DNA of 10,545 bases from Chthoniobacterales bacterium (GCA_017853515.1 JAFMJK010000062.1:1-10545), one strand, 5' to 3'; shown: positions 1 through 9,144, counted from the stretch's first letter. Numbers and translations are program-made. The notes: generated by a model from the letters alone, not told the origin.

Positions 1-95
1 TCTCCTGCGGGGGCGGTGCCGGCGGCGCGGCGGCGCCCGATTTTTTTTCGTCTTCAGTATCCTTTCAGGGAGTCACACGGAGGAACGACCTATGA
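1..95 (+). CDS. Possible 3' end of an upstream gene (partial)
   Basis: A frame open from the left edge (codons begin at base 3) ends at TGA 93-95. It overlaps the cusB start as ATGA, the usual arrangement for translationally coupled operon genes. The 30 visible residues are Gly/Ala-rich, then contain PDFFSSSVSFQGV and end in RRNDL. They show no domain I recognise. In cus-type operons the outer-membrane channel (CusC/TolC family) or an accessory metal-binding protein often precedes the adaptor, so this could be such a C-terminus. The identity is a guess from context. The other two forward frames are also open here, so the evidence rests mainly on the overlap geometry. Confidence 0.4.
   Translation, partial: SCGGGAGGAAAPDFFSSSVSFQGVTRRNDL
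79..84 (+). promoter_or_regulatory. Shine-Dalgarno site of cusB
   Basis: GGAGGA lies 7 bases before the ATG at 92. This is a strong ribosome binding site and fixes the cusB start. The in-frame sequence upstream is low-complexity and Arg-rich and does not look coding. Confidence 0.85.
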
Positions 96-1633
96 GGATG
101 CTCATTCTGCTTTGTTGTCTCCTCCTCGCCGGTTGCTCGCGCCCCGAGAGCGGGGAGAAGCGGGCCGTCAAATTTTACCAGAGCCCGATGCATCCGTGGA
201 TCACCTCGGATCAACCGGGCCAGTGCACCATCTGCGGCATGGATCTCGTGCCGGTTTACGAGGGGGAGGAGGGTATCTCGACCGATCCGGGCCTGGTCAC
301 CCTCATGCCGTCCACCGCGCAAATCCTGGGGGTTGCCAGCGAACCCGTTGTTCTTGGCGCGCTGGAAAAAACCATCCGCTTGTCCGGGGTGATCGAGGAC
401 GATGACACCAGGCACACGGTCGTCTCGGCTTTTTATGACGGACGGATCGACAAGGTCTTCATCGATCATGTCGGCGAGGACGTCGCGCCCGAACAGCCGT
501 TGGCGCAAATTTACAGCCCCGAGCTGCTTTACGTCGTGCGCGAGTTCCAGACGGCGATGCGCCGCGGTCGCGGGGATCCTCAGGCGGCGGTGGCTCGTCA
601 GCGTCTGGTGCAGTTCGGCCTCACCGCGGCGCAGGTGGAGGATCTGGCCTCGGCCTCGAAGGAGACGTTCGGATTGAACCTGCGTTCGCCGATAGCCGGC
701 ACCTTGGTCGCGCGGAACGTCTATGCGGGCAAATATGTCAAAGCGGGTGACATTCTGTTCGAGATCGCGGATTTCGGCGTGATGTGGTTCCACGCGAGGG
801 TCTACGAGCAGGACTTGCCGTGGATCCGGGTCGGTGCGACCGCCAAAGTGACCACGCCGGCCGCGCCGGGGCAGGAGTTCGAGGGCAAGGTCACGCTCAT
901 CGACCCGACCTTCGATCCGGTGACGCGCAGCACGCAGATTCGCATCGAGGTGCCCAATCCCAAATCGGAAGCGCTCGGCGGGCTGGTCCGCCCGCTGCCG
1001 CATCGTGCCTATGGCGAGGCGTCGATCACCACGGTGGTGGACGGTGTTGTCGTGGCGCCGCGCAGTGCGGTCCTTGATACGGGGCCTCGCGCGGTGGCTT
1101 ATGTGGTGAAGGCCGGCAATGCATACGAGCGTCGTGATGTGAAAGTCGGTCGGCGGGGAGACCGGATGGTGGAAGTTCTCTCCGGCTTGGTGCCCGGCGA
1201 GAATGTCGTGTCCCAAGGCAACCTTATGATTGATGCGGAAGCGCAGATGGCGCAGCCGGAATCGCTCGGGGTCGCGGCGGCAAGCGACGTTGCGGTCCGG
1301 CACGCCGATGAAGCCACCGTGGCGCGGTGGGAAAAAATGAGCAAAGCGGCGGCGGCTTTGGCGGCCGATGATTTGGCGGCTTTCAACCAGCTGGGTTTGG
1401 CCGGGGCTGATTCGTTGGCCGCGGCGCGGCGCGCTTTTCACGAGGCGGTGCTGCCCGTCTTGGAGTCCGCGCTGCAGCACCCAGGGCAGGTGAAGGTTTA
1501 CGAGTGTCCGATGACCTCCGGTGCGTTTCCCGGGGCGCCGCCCCAGGCGCGCTGGATCCAGATGGAGGGACCGTTGCGCAATCCATGGTTCGGCGCCGCC
1601 ATGCTCGATTGCGGCACGGAGGTCAGGCCTTGA
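92..1633 (+). CDS. cusB: CusB-type efflux RND periplasmic adaptor lipoprotein
   Basis: Membrane-fusion adaptor (513 aa) of a heavy-metal RND efflux complex; it links the inner-membrane pump to an outer-membrane channel and passes metal to the pump. Residues 1-15 form a lipoprotein signal with lipobox LAGC (Cys15). Residues 29-55 match the heavy-metal-binding domain found at the N-terminus of many CusB proteins: YQSPMHP, then CTICGMDLVP with Cys45 and Cys48. Barrel-sandwich and beta-barrel segments follow (for example SPIAGTLVARNVYAGKYVKAG), with a short helical hairpin around 150-195. The tail (about 395-513) resembles the DUF3347-type C-terminal domain and contains CPM (472-474), NPWFG and MLDCG (Cys507). 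The length exceeds E. coli CusB (about 400 aa) because of these two end domains. It overlaps cusA by 4 bases. The Met/Cys-rich motifs favour Cu(I)/Ag(I), though other metals cannot be excluded. Confidence 0.93.
   Translation: MRMLILLCCLLLAGCSRPESGEKRAVKFYQSPMHPWITSDQPGQCTICGMDLVPVYEGEEGISTDPGLVTLMPSTAQILGVASEPVVLGALEKTIRLSGVIEDDDTRHTVVSAFYDGRIDKVFIDHVGEDVAPEQPLAQIYSPELLYVVREFQTAMRRGRGDPQAAVARQRLVQFGLTAAQVEDLASASKETFGLNLRSPIAGTLVARNVYAGKYVKAGDILFEIADFGVMWFHARVYEQDLPWIRVGATAKVTTPAAPGQEFEGKVTLIDPTFDPVTRSTQIRIEVPNPKSEALGGLVRPLPHRAYGEASITTVVDGVVVAPRSAVLDTGPRAVAYVVKAGNAYERRDVKVGRRGDRMVEVLSGLVPGENVVSQGNLMIDAEAQMAQPESLGVAAASDVAVRHADEATVARWEKMSKAAAALAADDLAAFNQLGLAGADSLAAARRAFHEAVLPVLESALQHPGQVKVYECPMTSGAFPGAPPQARWIQMEGPLRNPWFGAAMLDCGTEVRP
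1618..1623 (+). promoter_or_regulatory. Shine-Dalgarno site deciding the cusA TTG start
   Basis: GGAGGT lies 6 bases before TTG at 1630. It supports the TTG, overlapping the cusB stop as TTGA, as the true cusA start rather than the in-frame GTG at 1504. The 42 residues upstream of the TTG lie inside the cusB coding region and do not resemble CusA. Confidence 0.8.
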
Positions 1634-4600
1634 TTGCCGGGATCATCAACTGGTCGCTGCGCAACCGCTTTCTTGTCGCCTGCGCTTTTCTCTTGGTGGT
1701 GGCGTATGGGGTGAGCGCGTTGCGCCACACGCCGGTCGACGCGATTCCCGATCTGAGCGAAAACCAAGTGATCGTCTTTGCCGACTGGCCGGGACGCAGC
1801 CCGCAGGAGGTCGAGGATCAAGTCACTTATCCGCTCTCCACCAGCTTGCAGGGTTTGGCCGGGGTCCGGGAAGTGCGCGGCATCTCGATGTTCGGATTCT
1901 CGTTGCTGACCGTCATTTTCACCGATTCGACGGACAATTATTTCGCCCGCACGCGCGTGCTGGAGCGTTTGAGCTTTCTCGGCGACCAGTTGCCGTCCGG
2001 TGTCGTCCCGCGACTCGGGCCGGATGCCACCGGTTTGGGGTGGATCTATCAATACTACCTCGATGTCGAACCGGGGGCGGCGGCGGATCTCGACTTGGGC
2101 CGGTTGCGTTCCCTGCAGGATTATTTCATCCGCTACCAGTTGGCGGCGGTGCCGGGCGTGGCGGAAGTCGCGAGCATCGGCGGCTTCGTGCAGCAGTATC
2201 AGATCGCCGTTTCCTCGGGAAAAATGCGCGCGTCCGGTGTGACGTTGCAGGAGGTGATGGAATCCGTGGCCGCGGCCAACCTGAATGTGGGAGGCAAGGT
2301 CATCGAGGAAAACGGGCAGGAATTCGTGGTGCGCGGACTCGGCTTGGTGGAGTCGGTGGAGGATCTCGAGGAGATCGTCGTCAAAGCGGGCGAGGCAGCA
2401 CCGGTTTATCTGCGCGACCTGGCCACGGTGAGTATCGGCGGGGAATTCCGCCGGGGCACGCTCGATGTCGACGGACGCGAGGTGGTCGGCGGGATCGTCG
2501 TGATGCGCACCGGCGAAAACGCCATGGCGGTGATCGGCGCGGTGAAGGAAAAAATCGCCCAACTGCAGGCGGGGTTGCCCGCCGGGGTCGCGATCAAGCC
2601 TTTCTACGACCGCAGCGGATTGATCGGGCGGACCATCGACACCCTGCGCTCCGCGCTCATCGAGGAAATGATCCTGGTCACCTTGGCGCACATTCTTTTC
2701 CTCTGGCACTTCCGCAGCGTGCTGATTGTTACCATCCCGCTGCCGGCCTCGATCCTTGTTTCTTTCATCCTCATGCAACAGTTCGGGATCACCTCGAACA
2801 TCATGTCGCTGGCCGGCATCGCCATTGCCATCGGCGTGCTGGTCGATGCGGCGATTGTCATCACCGAGAATGTCATACGCCGCTGCGAGCAGGCCGAGAA
2901 GACCAAAGGGTCGCCGCTCCTCCCGGCCGAGACTCTGCGCGTGACCGGCGAGGCGGCCGCCCAAGTCGGGCGTCCGGTGTTTTTCGCCATGGCGATCATC
3001 ATCCTCGCCTTCCTGCCGGTGTTCGCGTTGACCGGGCAAGAGGGAAAACTTTTCCACCCCTTGGCTTACACCAAGACCTTTGCCATGGTCGGATCGGTTC
3101 TTTTTGCGGTCACGATCGTGCCGGTGCTGTGCTCGTGGCTGGTGCGCGGTCCGTTCCATCCCGAGGGGGCGAACTGGGTGATGCGGCCGTTGCTCCGCCT
3201 TTACCGTCCGGCCCTCGACTGGGCTTTGGCTCATGGTCGCTTGGTGCTGGGCAGTGCGGCGGTGCTGCTGGCCGCGGCGCTGTTTCTCGCTTTCGGGTTG
3301 CCGCGCCCGGTGGTGGCGTGGCTGCAGGCGAAAAATTTGCCCGCACTGGCGCGCTTGGCCGGCGGGATGGGTTCGGAATTCATGCCGCCGCTCAACGAGG
3401 GCAGTTTGCTTTTCATGCCGGTCTTGTTGCCGAGCACTTCGCTCACCGAGGTGAAGCGCATTATGGCGTGGCAGGACCGCGCGATGCGCGAGGTGCCGGA
3501 GGTGGCCTCGGCCGCCGGGAAGCTCGGGCGGGCCGAGTCGCCGACCGATCCGGCCCCGGTCGAAATGATCGAGACAACCATCATGCTCAAGCCGCCGGAA
3601 GAATGGCGGCCGGGAATGACGAAGGACAAAATCGTGTCGGAACTGACAGCCAAGCTTTCGCGCGTGCCGGGCTACGTTCCGGGATTTCTGCAACCGATCG
3701 AAAATCGCATCCTCATGCTGAGCACGGGCATTCGCGCACAGGTCGGGGTCAAAATTCTCGGCGACGATCTCGAGGTCCTGCAGCGCAAGGCCTACGAAGT
3801 GGAAAAAGTGCTGCGCACCGTGCAGGGCGCAGTCGGGGTGGCACCCTCGCGCGTGCAAGCGAAGCCGTATCTGGAGATCATTCCCGATCGCGTGCGCCTG
3901 GCGCGCTACGGCTTGTCGATGAGCGATGTGCTCGATTATGTCGAAGCGGGGCTGGGCGGGGTCAATGTCACCACCACGATCGAAGGCCGCCGCCGCGTGC
4001 CCGTGCAGGTGCGTTTGGGCCGGGACGAGCGCACCGATTTGGCCGCGCTGGGGCAAATTTTGGTGGGCGCGCCGGACGGCACCTACGTTCCGCTCGGCCA
4101 ACTTGCCGAGATCCGGCGCAACATCGGCCCGAGCGAAATCCAAAGCGAGGACGGGCTGCTCAAACTTTTCGTGCAGGCGAATATCCAAGGACGCGACCTC
4201 GTGAGTTTCGTCGACGAAGCCCGGCGGCGCATTGCCGCGGAGGTCGCCCCGGAACCGGGCGTCGCTATCGTGTGGAGCGGGCAGTATGAGAACCAGTTGC
4301 GCGCGCGGAAGACATTGCAGGCTGTCGTGCCGGCGGTTCTGTTGATCATTTTCCTGCTTCTCTTCATCACGTTCCGCAGCGCGCTCGAGGCGGCGCATGT
4401 CATCCTGGCGGTGCCGTTCGCGCTGACCGGCGGCGTGTTTTTGCAATGGCTGCTCGGCTACAATTTCAGCGTGGCGGTCTGGGTCGGATACATCGCGATG
4501 TTCGGCACGGCCATCCAGACGGGCATTGTCATGGTGGTGTATCTCGAGGAGGCGTTGAACAGAAAGCGGGACGAGTTGCGGGAGAAGTTCACGCGGGCGG

Positions 4601-4851
4601 ATCTGCTCGCCGCGGTGAAGGAGGGGGCGGTGTTGCGGTTGCGGCCCAAAGTCATGACTGTCTCGACCGTCATCGCCAGCCTGTTGCCCATCATGTGGAG
4701 CACCAGCACCGGGGCCGAGGTGATGAAGCCGATCGCCGCACCGGTTATCGGGGGCATGGTCAGCAGTCTGCTGCACATTCTGATCGTCACCCCGGTGATA
4801 TTTTTCGCCCTGCGGTCGCGGGAAATTTTCGGGCGTTCGCGCGCGGATTGA
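1630..4851 (+). CDS. cusA: CusA-type heavy-metal efflux RND pump
   Basis: Inner-membrane, proton-driven RND transporter (1073 aa; E. coli CusA is about 1047), probably exporting Cu(I)/Ag(I). With the TTG start the protein begins IAGIINWSLRNRFLV, the normal CusA N-terminus and first membrane helix. Family blocks include PVDAIPDLSENQVIV, GVLVDAAIVITENV and GSEFMPPLNEG. The three methionines equivalent to the E. coli CusA metal site (573, 623, 672) are all present: Met596 (LLFMP), Met646 (PVEMIETT) and Met696 (LMLSTG). This supports a copper/silver substrate rather than Zn/Co/Cd. Of the charged residues assigned to the proton relay, Asp406 and Lys1007 (RPK) are conserved, but the Glu939 equivalent is Gln963 in TAIQTGIV. 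About twelve membrane segments with two large periplasmic loops are expected. It overlaps cusB by 4 bases, and no clear intrinsic terminator follows. Confidence 0.95.
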   Translation: MIAGIINWSLRNRFLVACAFLLVVAYGVSALRHTPVDAIPDLSENQVIVFADWPGRSPQEVEDQVTYPLSTSLQGLAGVREVRGISMFGFSLLTVIFTDSTDNYFARTRVLERLSFLGDQLPSGVVPRLGPDATGLGWIYQYYLDVEPGAAADLDLGRLRSLQDYFIRYQLAAVPGVAEVASIGGFVQQYQIAVSSGKMRASGVTLQEVMESVAAANLNVGGKVIEENGQEFVVRGLGLVESVEDLEEIVVKAGEAAPVYLRDLATVSIGGEFRRGTLDVDGREVVGGIVVMRTGENAMAVIGAVKEKIAQLQAGLPAGVAIKPFYDRSGLIGRTIDTLRSALIEEMILVTLAHILFLWHFRSVLIVTIPLPASILVSFILMQQFGITSNIMSLAGIAIAIGVLVDAAIVITENVIRRCEQAEKTKGSPLLPAETLRVTGEAAAQVGRPVFFAMAIIILAFLPVFALTGQEGKLFHPLAYTKTFAMVGSVLFAVTIVPVLCSWLVRGPFHPEGANWVMRPLLRLYRPALDWALAHGRLVLGSAAVLLAAALFLAFGLPRPVVAWLQAKNLPALARLAGGMGSEFMPPLNEGSLLFMPVLLPSTSLTEVKRIMAWQDRAMREVPEVASAAGKLGRAESPTDPAPVEMIETTIMLKPPEEWRPGMTKDKIVSELTAKLSRVPGYVPGFLQPIENRILMLSTGIRAQVGVKILGDDLEVLQRKAYEVEKVLRTVQGAVGVAPSRVQAKPYLEIIPDRVRLARYGLSMSDVLDYVEAGLGGVNVTTTIEGRRRVPVQVRLGRDERTDLAALGQILVGAPDGTYVPLGQLAEIRRNIGPSEIQSEDGLLKLFVQANIQGRDLVSFVDEARRRIAAEVAPEPGVAIVWSGQYENQLRARKTLQAVVPAVLLIIFLLLFITFRSALEAAHVILAVPFALTGGVFLQWLLGYNFSVAVWVGYIAMFGTAIQTGIVMVVYLEEALNRKRDELREKFTRADLLAAVKEGAVLRLRPKVMTVSTVIASLLPIMWSTSTGAEVMKPIAAPVIGGMVSSLLHILIVTPVIFFALRSREIFGRSRAD

Positions 4852-4874
4852 CCAAAGCCGGTGTCGCGGTGGGC

Positions 4875-4903
4875 TTGACGGCTCTGGCGGTGTAACGGAA
4901 AAT
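4875..4903 (+). promoter_or_regulatory. Possible sigma70-type promoter for katG
   Basis: TTGACG (4875-4880) and GAAAAT (4898-4903) are separated by exactly 17 bases and match the -35 and -10 consensus at 5/6 and 4/6 positions. The site sits in the 100-base gap between cusA and katG and would give a leader of about 40 bases. No OxyR-, PerR- or Fur-like operator was evident by eye. Such matches occur by chance, so this is only a candidate. Confidence 0.3.
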
Positions 4904-4951
4904 CACAAATTCGGCCGGTGTGCCGATTCAACCCCAGACGCTGTAAAATCT

Positions 4952-7161
<2,210 letters not shown>

Positions 7162-7162
<1 letters not shown>

Positions 7163-7180
7163 ACCGCAGAGGACGCAGAC
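7162..7180 (+). repeat. Degenerate AACCGCAGAGGACGCAG-type intergenic repeat
   Basis: Directly at the katG stop lies AACCGCAGAGGACGCAGAC. A degenerate copy in the opposite orientation (14 of 19 bases identical) lies at 10424-10442, before aroC. I recall similar sequences dispersed between genes in other bacterial genomes, but cannot verify that here. Confidence 0.4.
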
Positions 7181-7189
7181 GTCGCAAAA

Positions 7190-7257
7190 TGTAGCGGCGG
7201 CGTCCCCGCCGCCGGTCGTTTTCGTTAACCCTCGTCGCCAGGGACGGCGACGCTACA
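7190..7257. repeat. Two head-to-head REP-like hairpin repeats
   Basis: The 68-base element is bounded by a perfect inverted repeat, TGTAGCG (7190-7196) and CGCTACA (7251-7257). Each arm continues inward as a hairpin. The left one is CGGCGGCG (7195-7202) with CGCCGCCG (7207-7214) around loop TCCC. The right one is CGTCGCC (7233-7239) with GGCGACG (7246-7252). Read outward-to-inward, the two 25-base units agree at 20 positions. All five differences fall in the stem and keep it paired: two are double compensatory changes and one is a G-T wobble on the minus strand. The arrangement resembles REP/BIME elements and fills the gap between two convergent transcription units. Confidence 0.7.
7195..7222 (+). 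terminator. Candidate intrinsic terminator of katG, possibly bidirectional
   Basis: An 8-base-pair GC-only stem with a TCCC loop (7195-7214) is followed four bases later by TTTT (7219-7222). On the other side AAAA at 7186-7189 would give a T-run after the same stem for transcription coming from the minus-strand genes. The T-runs are short and slightly displaced, so efficiency is uncertain. This hairpin is the left unit of the repeat pair. Confidence 0.45.
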
Positions 7258-7259
7258 GT

Positions 7260-7619
7260 TCAATCCAAATCCCGCTCGGCAAGGGCTTCCTCGTCGAGGC
7301 CGAGGTAGTGCCCGAGTTCGTGCAGGTATGTGCGGCGGACTTCGTCGGTGAAGGTCGTGCCGGCGTCTTCGCATTCCTCGAGGATGTTTTCGAGGTAGAG
7401 GATGATCTGCGGGGGCGGCCCTGCATCGTGGGCGTGTTCGTGGCGGGGTGCGCCGACAAAGAGCCCGAGGATTCCGGGATCCAGTCCGTCCCCGACAAGC
7501 TCGTCGGACGGCCAGTCTTCGAAACACACGGGAACTTGGCGCGCTGCTTCTTTCAGCGCATCCGGCAAGCGGTGGAGAGTTTCCACCACCGTCTTGCGGG
7601 CTTTTTGCGCGTGATCCAT
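7260..7619 (-). CDS. Small zincin-like metalloprotease-family protein
   Basis: A 119-aa cytoplasmic protein of the Zincin_1 type (PF06262 by recollection), a family of short proteins with a zinc-protease signature and mostly unknown substrates. The signature HELGHYLGLDE spans residues 100-110, giving His100, Glu101 and His104 as the HExxH zinc and catalytic residues. The N-terminal block (VVETLHRLPDALKEAARQVPV, broken here after V) and CFEDWP match the family's usual opening and acidic EDxP motif. IILYLENIL (72-80) matches its central strand. An unusual His-rich stretch, HEHAHD, occupies residues 60-65. The start at ATG 7619-7617 overlaps the glycosyltransferase stop as TGATG and has no Shine-Dalgarno of its own, so translation is probably coupled. 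There is no signal peptide or membrane segment. Its function is not known from sequence. Confidence 0.85.
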   Translation of the reverse strand: MDHAQKARKTVVETLHRLPDALKEAARQVPVCFEDWPSDELVGDGLDPGILGLFVGAPRHEHAHDAGPPPQIILYLENILEECEDAGTTFTDEVRRTYLHELGHYLGLDEEALAERDLD

Positions 7620-8581
7620 CAGAAACGATCGGCCGCCATTCGCTTCTGTCCGCGTTCGCGGACTTTGGCGCCAGACGGCGTTCCGGCCGGCTGTCCGCGC
7701 ACTGCTCCGAGCCAGAAGGCGGAGGCTGCATCGCGCAGGTTGCCCGGTTTCCATCCTTCCGTGCGCATATAACGCCGAAAATTTCCCGGCAGATAAGAGC
7801 GCAGGTGGGCGCTTTGCGGCGCGTGGAATGCGAGATAGGAAAGATTTTGCAGCAAGGCGAGGAACTTGCCGCGATGCGCGACGGCCGCGGCGCGCGGGTC
7901 GCCCGGGGGCGGCGGGAGGTGGGGCACGGCGATGTCCGCGGCGAAAACTCCTCCGCCTTGCGCCGCGGTGCGCATGGAAAATTCCAGATCTTCGCCGAGC
8001 ATCCAAAAGTCTTCCCGGAATTTCCCGCATTTCTCGAAAATATCGCGCCGGTAAATCAGGCAAGCACCCGTCGCCCAGCAAAACGGCTGCGGCTCCCGGC
8101 CGAGCGCGGCGACCGCCGATTCCGCGTCGGTGACGCGCCGGATCGCGGCACGCAGCGCGACGTCGCGGGGTTCGGGGAAGCCCCACAATTTGCCGTTCTC
8201 ATCGAAAAGCAACGGCGCCACGGCGCCGGCTCGCGAGGCGGCCATCACGGAAATCATTTTTTCCAGCGCATCGGGCGGCGGAACGACATCGTCATCAAGA
8301 ACGAGAAAGTGCGTGATCGAGGTATCGGGCAGGGCGGCCTCGAGCGCGGCATTCCACGCCGGGCCGGGTCCGCGGTTGATCGCCACGGGAACCCATTCCG
8401 CACCCATCCGCGTGCACAGGTCGCGGGTCGCCCCGGAAGCCGCGCTGTCCGCCACGAAAGTCCTTGCCGGTGCCACCGTCCCCGCGGCCAGGGCCCGGAC
8501 CAAGCGCTCCAGTTCCGCGTCCCTGCGATAAGCGGCAATCAAAGCCGCCACCCTCGGTTTTTGCTCAGTGGGGGTTTTCAT
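7619..8581 (-). CDS. Family 2 glycosyltransferase
   Basis: A 320-aa GT-A fold, GT2-type glycosyltransferase, expected to transfer a sugar from a nucleotide-sugar donor to an envelope polysaccharide or other acceptor. The opening strand VAALIAAYRR and the segment INRGPGPAWNAALEA are typical of GT2 and rhamnosyltransferase-like enzymes. The metal/nucleotide-binding acidic motif is LDDDV (Asp96-98). GEDLEFSMR (Glu197, Asp198) is the catalytic-base region, with His221 shortly after. No membrane segment is evident, so it is probably cytosolic or peripheral. ATG at 8581 is chosen because the protein then begins just before the first strand; the longer ATG at 8659 adds 26 unlikely residues and would overlap the divergent gene. 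No strong ribosome binding site is visible. It is the first gene of a two-gene unit with the zincin; donor and acceptor cannot be predicted. Confidence 0.88.
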   Translation of the reverse strand: MKTPTEQKPRVAALIAAYRRDAELERLVRALAAGTVAPARTFVADSAASGATRDLCTRMGAEWVPVAINRGPGPAWNAALEAALPDTSITHFLVLDDDVVPPPDALEKMISVMAASRAGAVAPLLFDENGKLWGFPEPRDVALRAAIRRVTDAESAVAALGREPQPFCWATGACLIYRRDIFEKCGKFREDFWMLGEDLEFSMRTAAQGGGVFAADIAVPHLPPPPGDPRAAAVAHRGKFLALLQNLSYLAFHAPQSAHLRSYLPGNFRRYMRTEGWKPGNLRDAASAFWLGAVRGQPAGTPSGAKVRERGQKRMAADRF

Positions 8582-8631
8582 GGCGGGTCGGCAGGGTTGC
8601 AGCGGAAACTCGGCTCCGTTATTCCTCCTGC

Positions 8632-9144
8632 ATGGTATTTCGGGCTCTCTTTGTGGCAATTCTGTTCGCTGCGTCTGCCGCCGCCCAGGAACAGGAGCAG
8701 GGAATGATGGATCGCATCATGAACCCGAAAGCGGACAAGGCGAACCCGATGGGCGAGCGAGCTTTCAAAGCCACTCCTTTCGCCTCCAGCGAATTCCGGG
8801 GCGCGAAAGCCTACGGCGGGGTGAAAGAAGCGCGGACCAAGGAATTCGGCACACGCCGTTTCCTCGGTATTCGCAATCCGTGGTTCGGCAAAAGAGTCTT
8901 CGAGACGCGCGCCGCCGAGGAGTTGACGAGGTATGTGCTCAGCGACAAAGCCTTTGCCTCGCGCGCTGTCGACACCAAACCGGCGCGCGATGCCTCGAAG
9001 CGCGCCTCCGGTGTGGATGGCGCCGTGGATGCCCGTGATTTTCTCGCGCGCGGCAAATCGCAGTCCTCGCTCAACAACACCTACCAGTCCGGTCCGACGC
9101 TTTCGCTCGACGAGGTGCGGGAACTTCTCAATCGCAATCGCTGA
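8632..9144 (+). CDS. Small exported protein of unknown function
   Basis: A 170-aa protein that I cannot assign to a characterised family. Residues 1-18 form a clear Sec-type signal peptide (MVFR, then a hydrophobic stretch ending ASAAA, with likely cleavage before QE), so the mature protein should be periplasmic or secreted. There is no lipobox and no further membrane segment. The mature chain is basic and low in hydrophobics. It contains NPKADKANPMGERAF (31-45), a stretch of loosely repeated Phe/Lys units (AFKATPF, EFRGAKAYGG, TKEFGTRRF), a conserved-looking core IRNPWFGKRVFETRAA (80-95) and the ending SLDEVRELLNRNR. No Cys is present. ATG 8632 is chosen for the signal peptide; it lacks a Shine-Dalgarno. 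A weak promoter-like pair (TTGCAG 8597, TATTCC 8620, 17-base spacing) lies in the 50-base divergent gap. tyrS begins 4 bases after its stop. Confidence 0.75.
   Translation: MVFRALFVAILFAASAAAQEQEQGMMDRIMNPKADKANPMGERAFKATPFASSEFRGAKAYGGVKEARTKEFGTRRFLGIRNPWFGKRVFETRAAEELTRYVLSDKAFASRAVDTKPARDASKRASGVDGAVDARDFLARGKSQSSLNNTYQSGPTLSLDEVRELLNRNR

Noticed and set aside
65..1480. Minus-strand open frame of about 470 codons opposite cusB
   Set aside because: Antisense shadow of cusB with no recognisable motif and biased Arg/His composition.
1504..1629. GTG 1504 as an alternative cusA start
   Set aside because: The added 42 residues do not resemble CusA and lie within the conserved cusB C-terminus; TTG 1630 has an ideal Shine-Dalgarno.
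1498..4776. Very long minus-strand open frame (about 1092 codons) opposite cusA
   Set aside because: It mirrors cusA, has a His/Asp/Arg-rich composition typical of antisense frames in GC-rich genes, and shows no domain. CusA on the plus strand is unmistakable.
4855..4876. AAGCC/GGCTT inverted repeat after cusA as a terminator
   Set aside because: Only five base pairs with a 12-base loop and no T-run.
4944..4949. TAAAAT just before the katG start as a -10 box
   Set aside because: Transcription would begin inside the coding region; the TTGACG/GAAAAT pair further upstream is better placed.
8624..8629. AGGAGG on the minus strand as a ribosome site for the glycosyltransferase
   Set aside because: No usable start codon lies within normal spacing; the ATG at 8581 is over 40 bases away.
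7448..8707. Plus-strand open frame of about 419 codons across the glycosyltransferase and zincin genes
   Set aside because: Arg/Gly/Pro-rich shadow; the minus-strand frames carry the DDD, GED and HExxH motifs.
8881..8897. RNPWFG shared by the exported protein and the CusB C-terminus
   Set aside because: Surrounding residues do not align and the proteins differ in every other respect; treated as coincidence.
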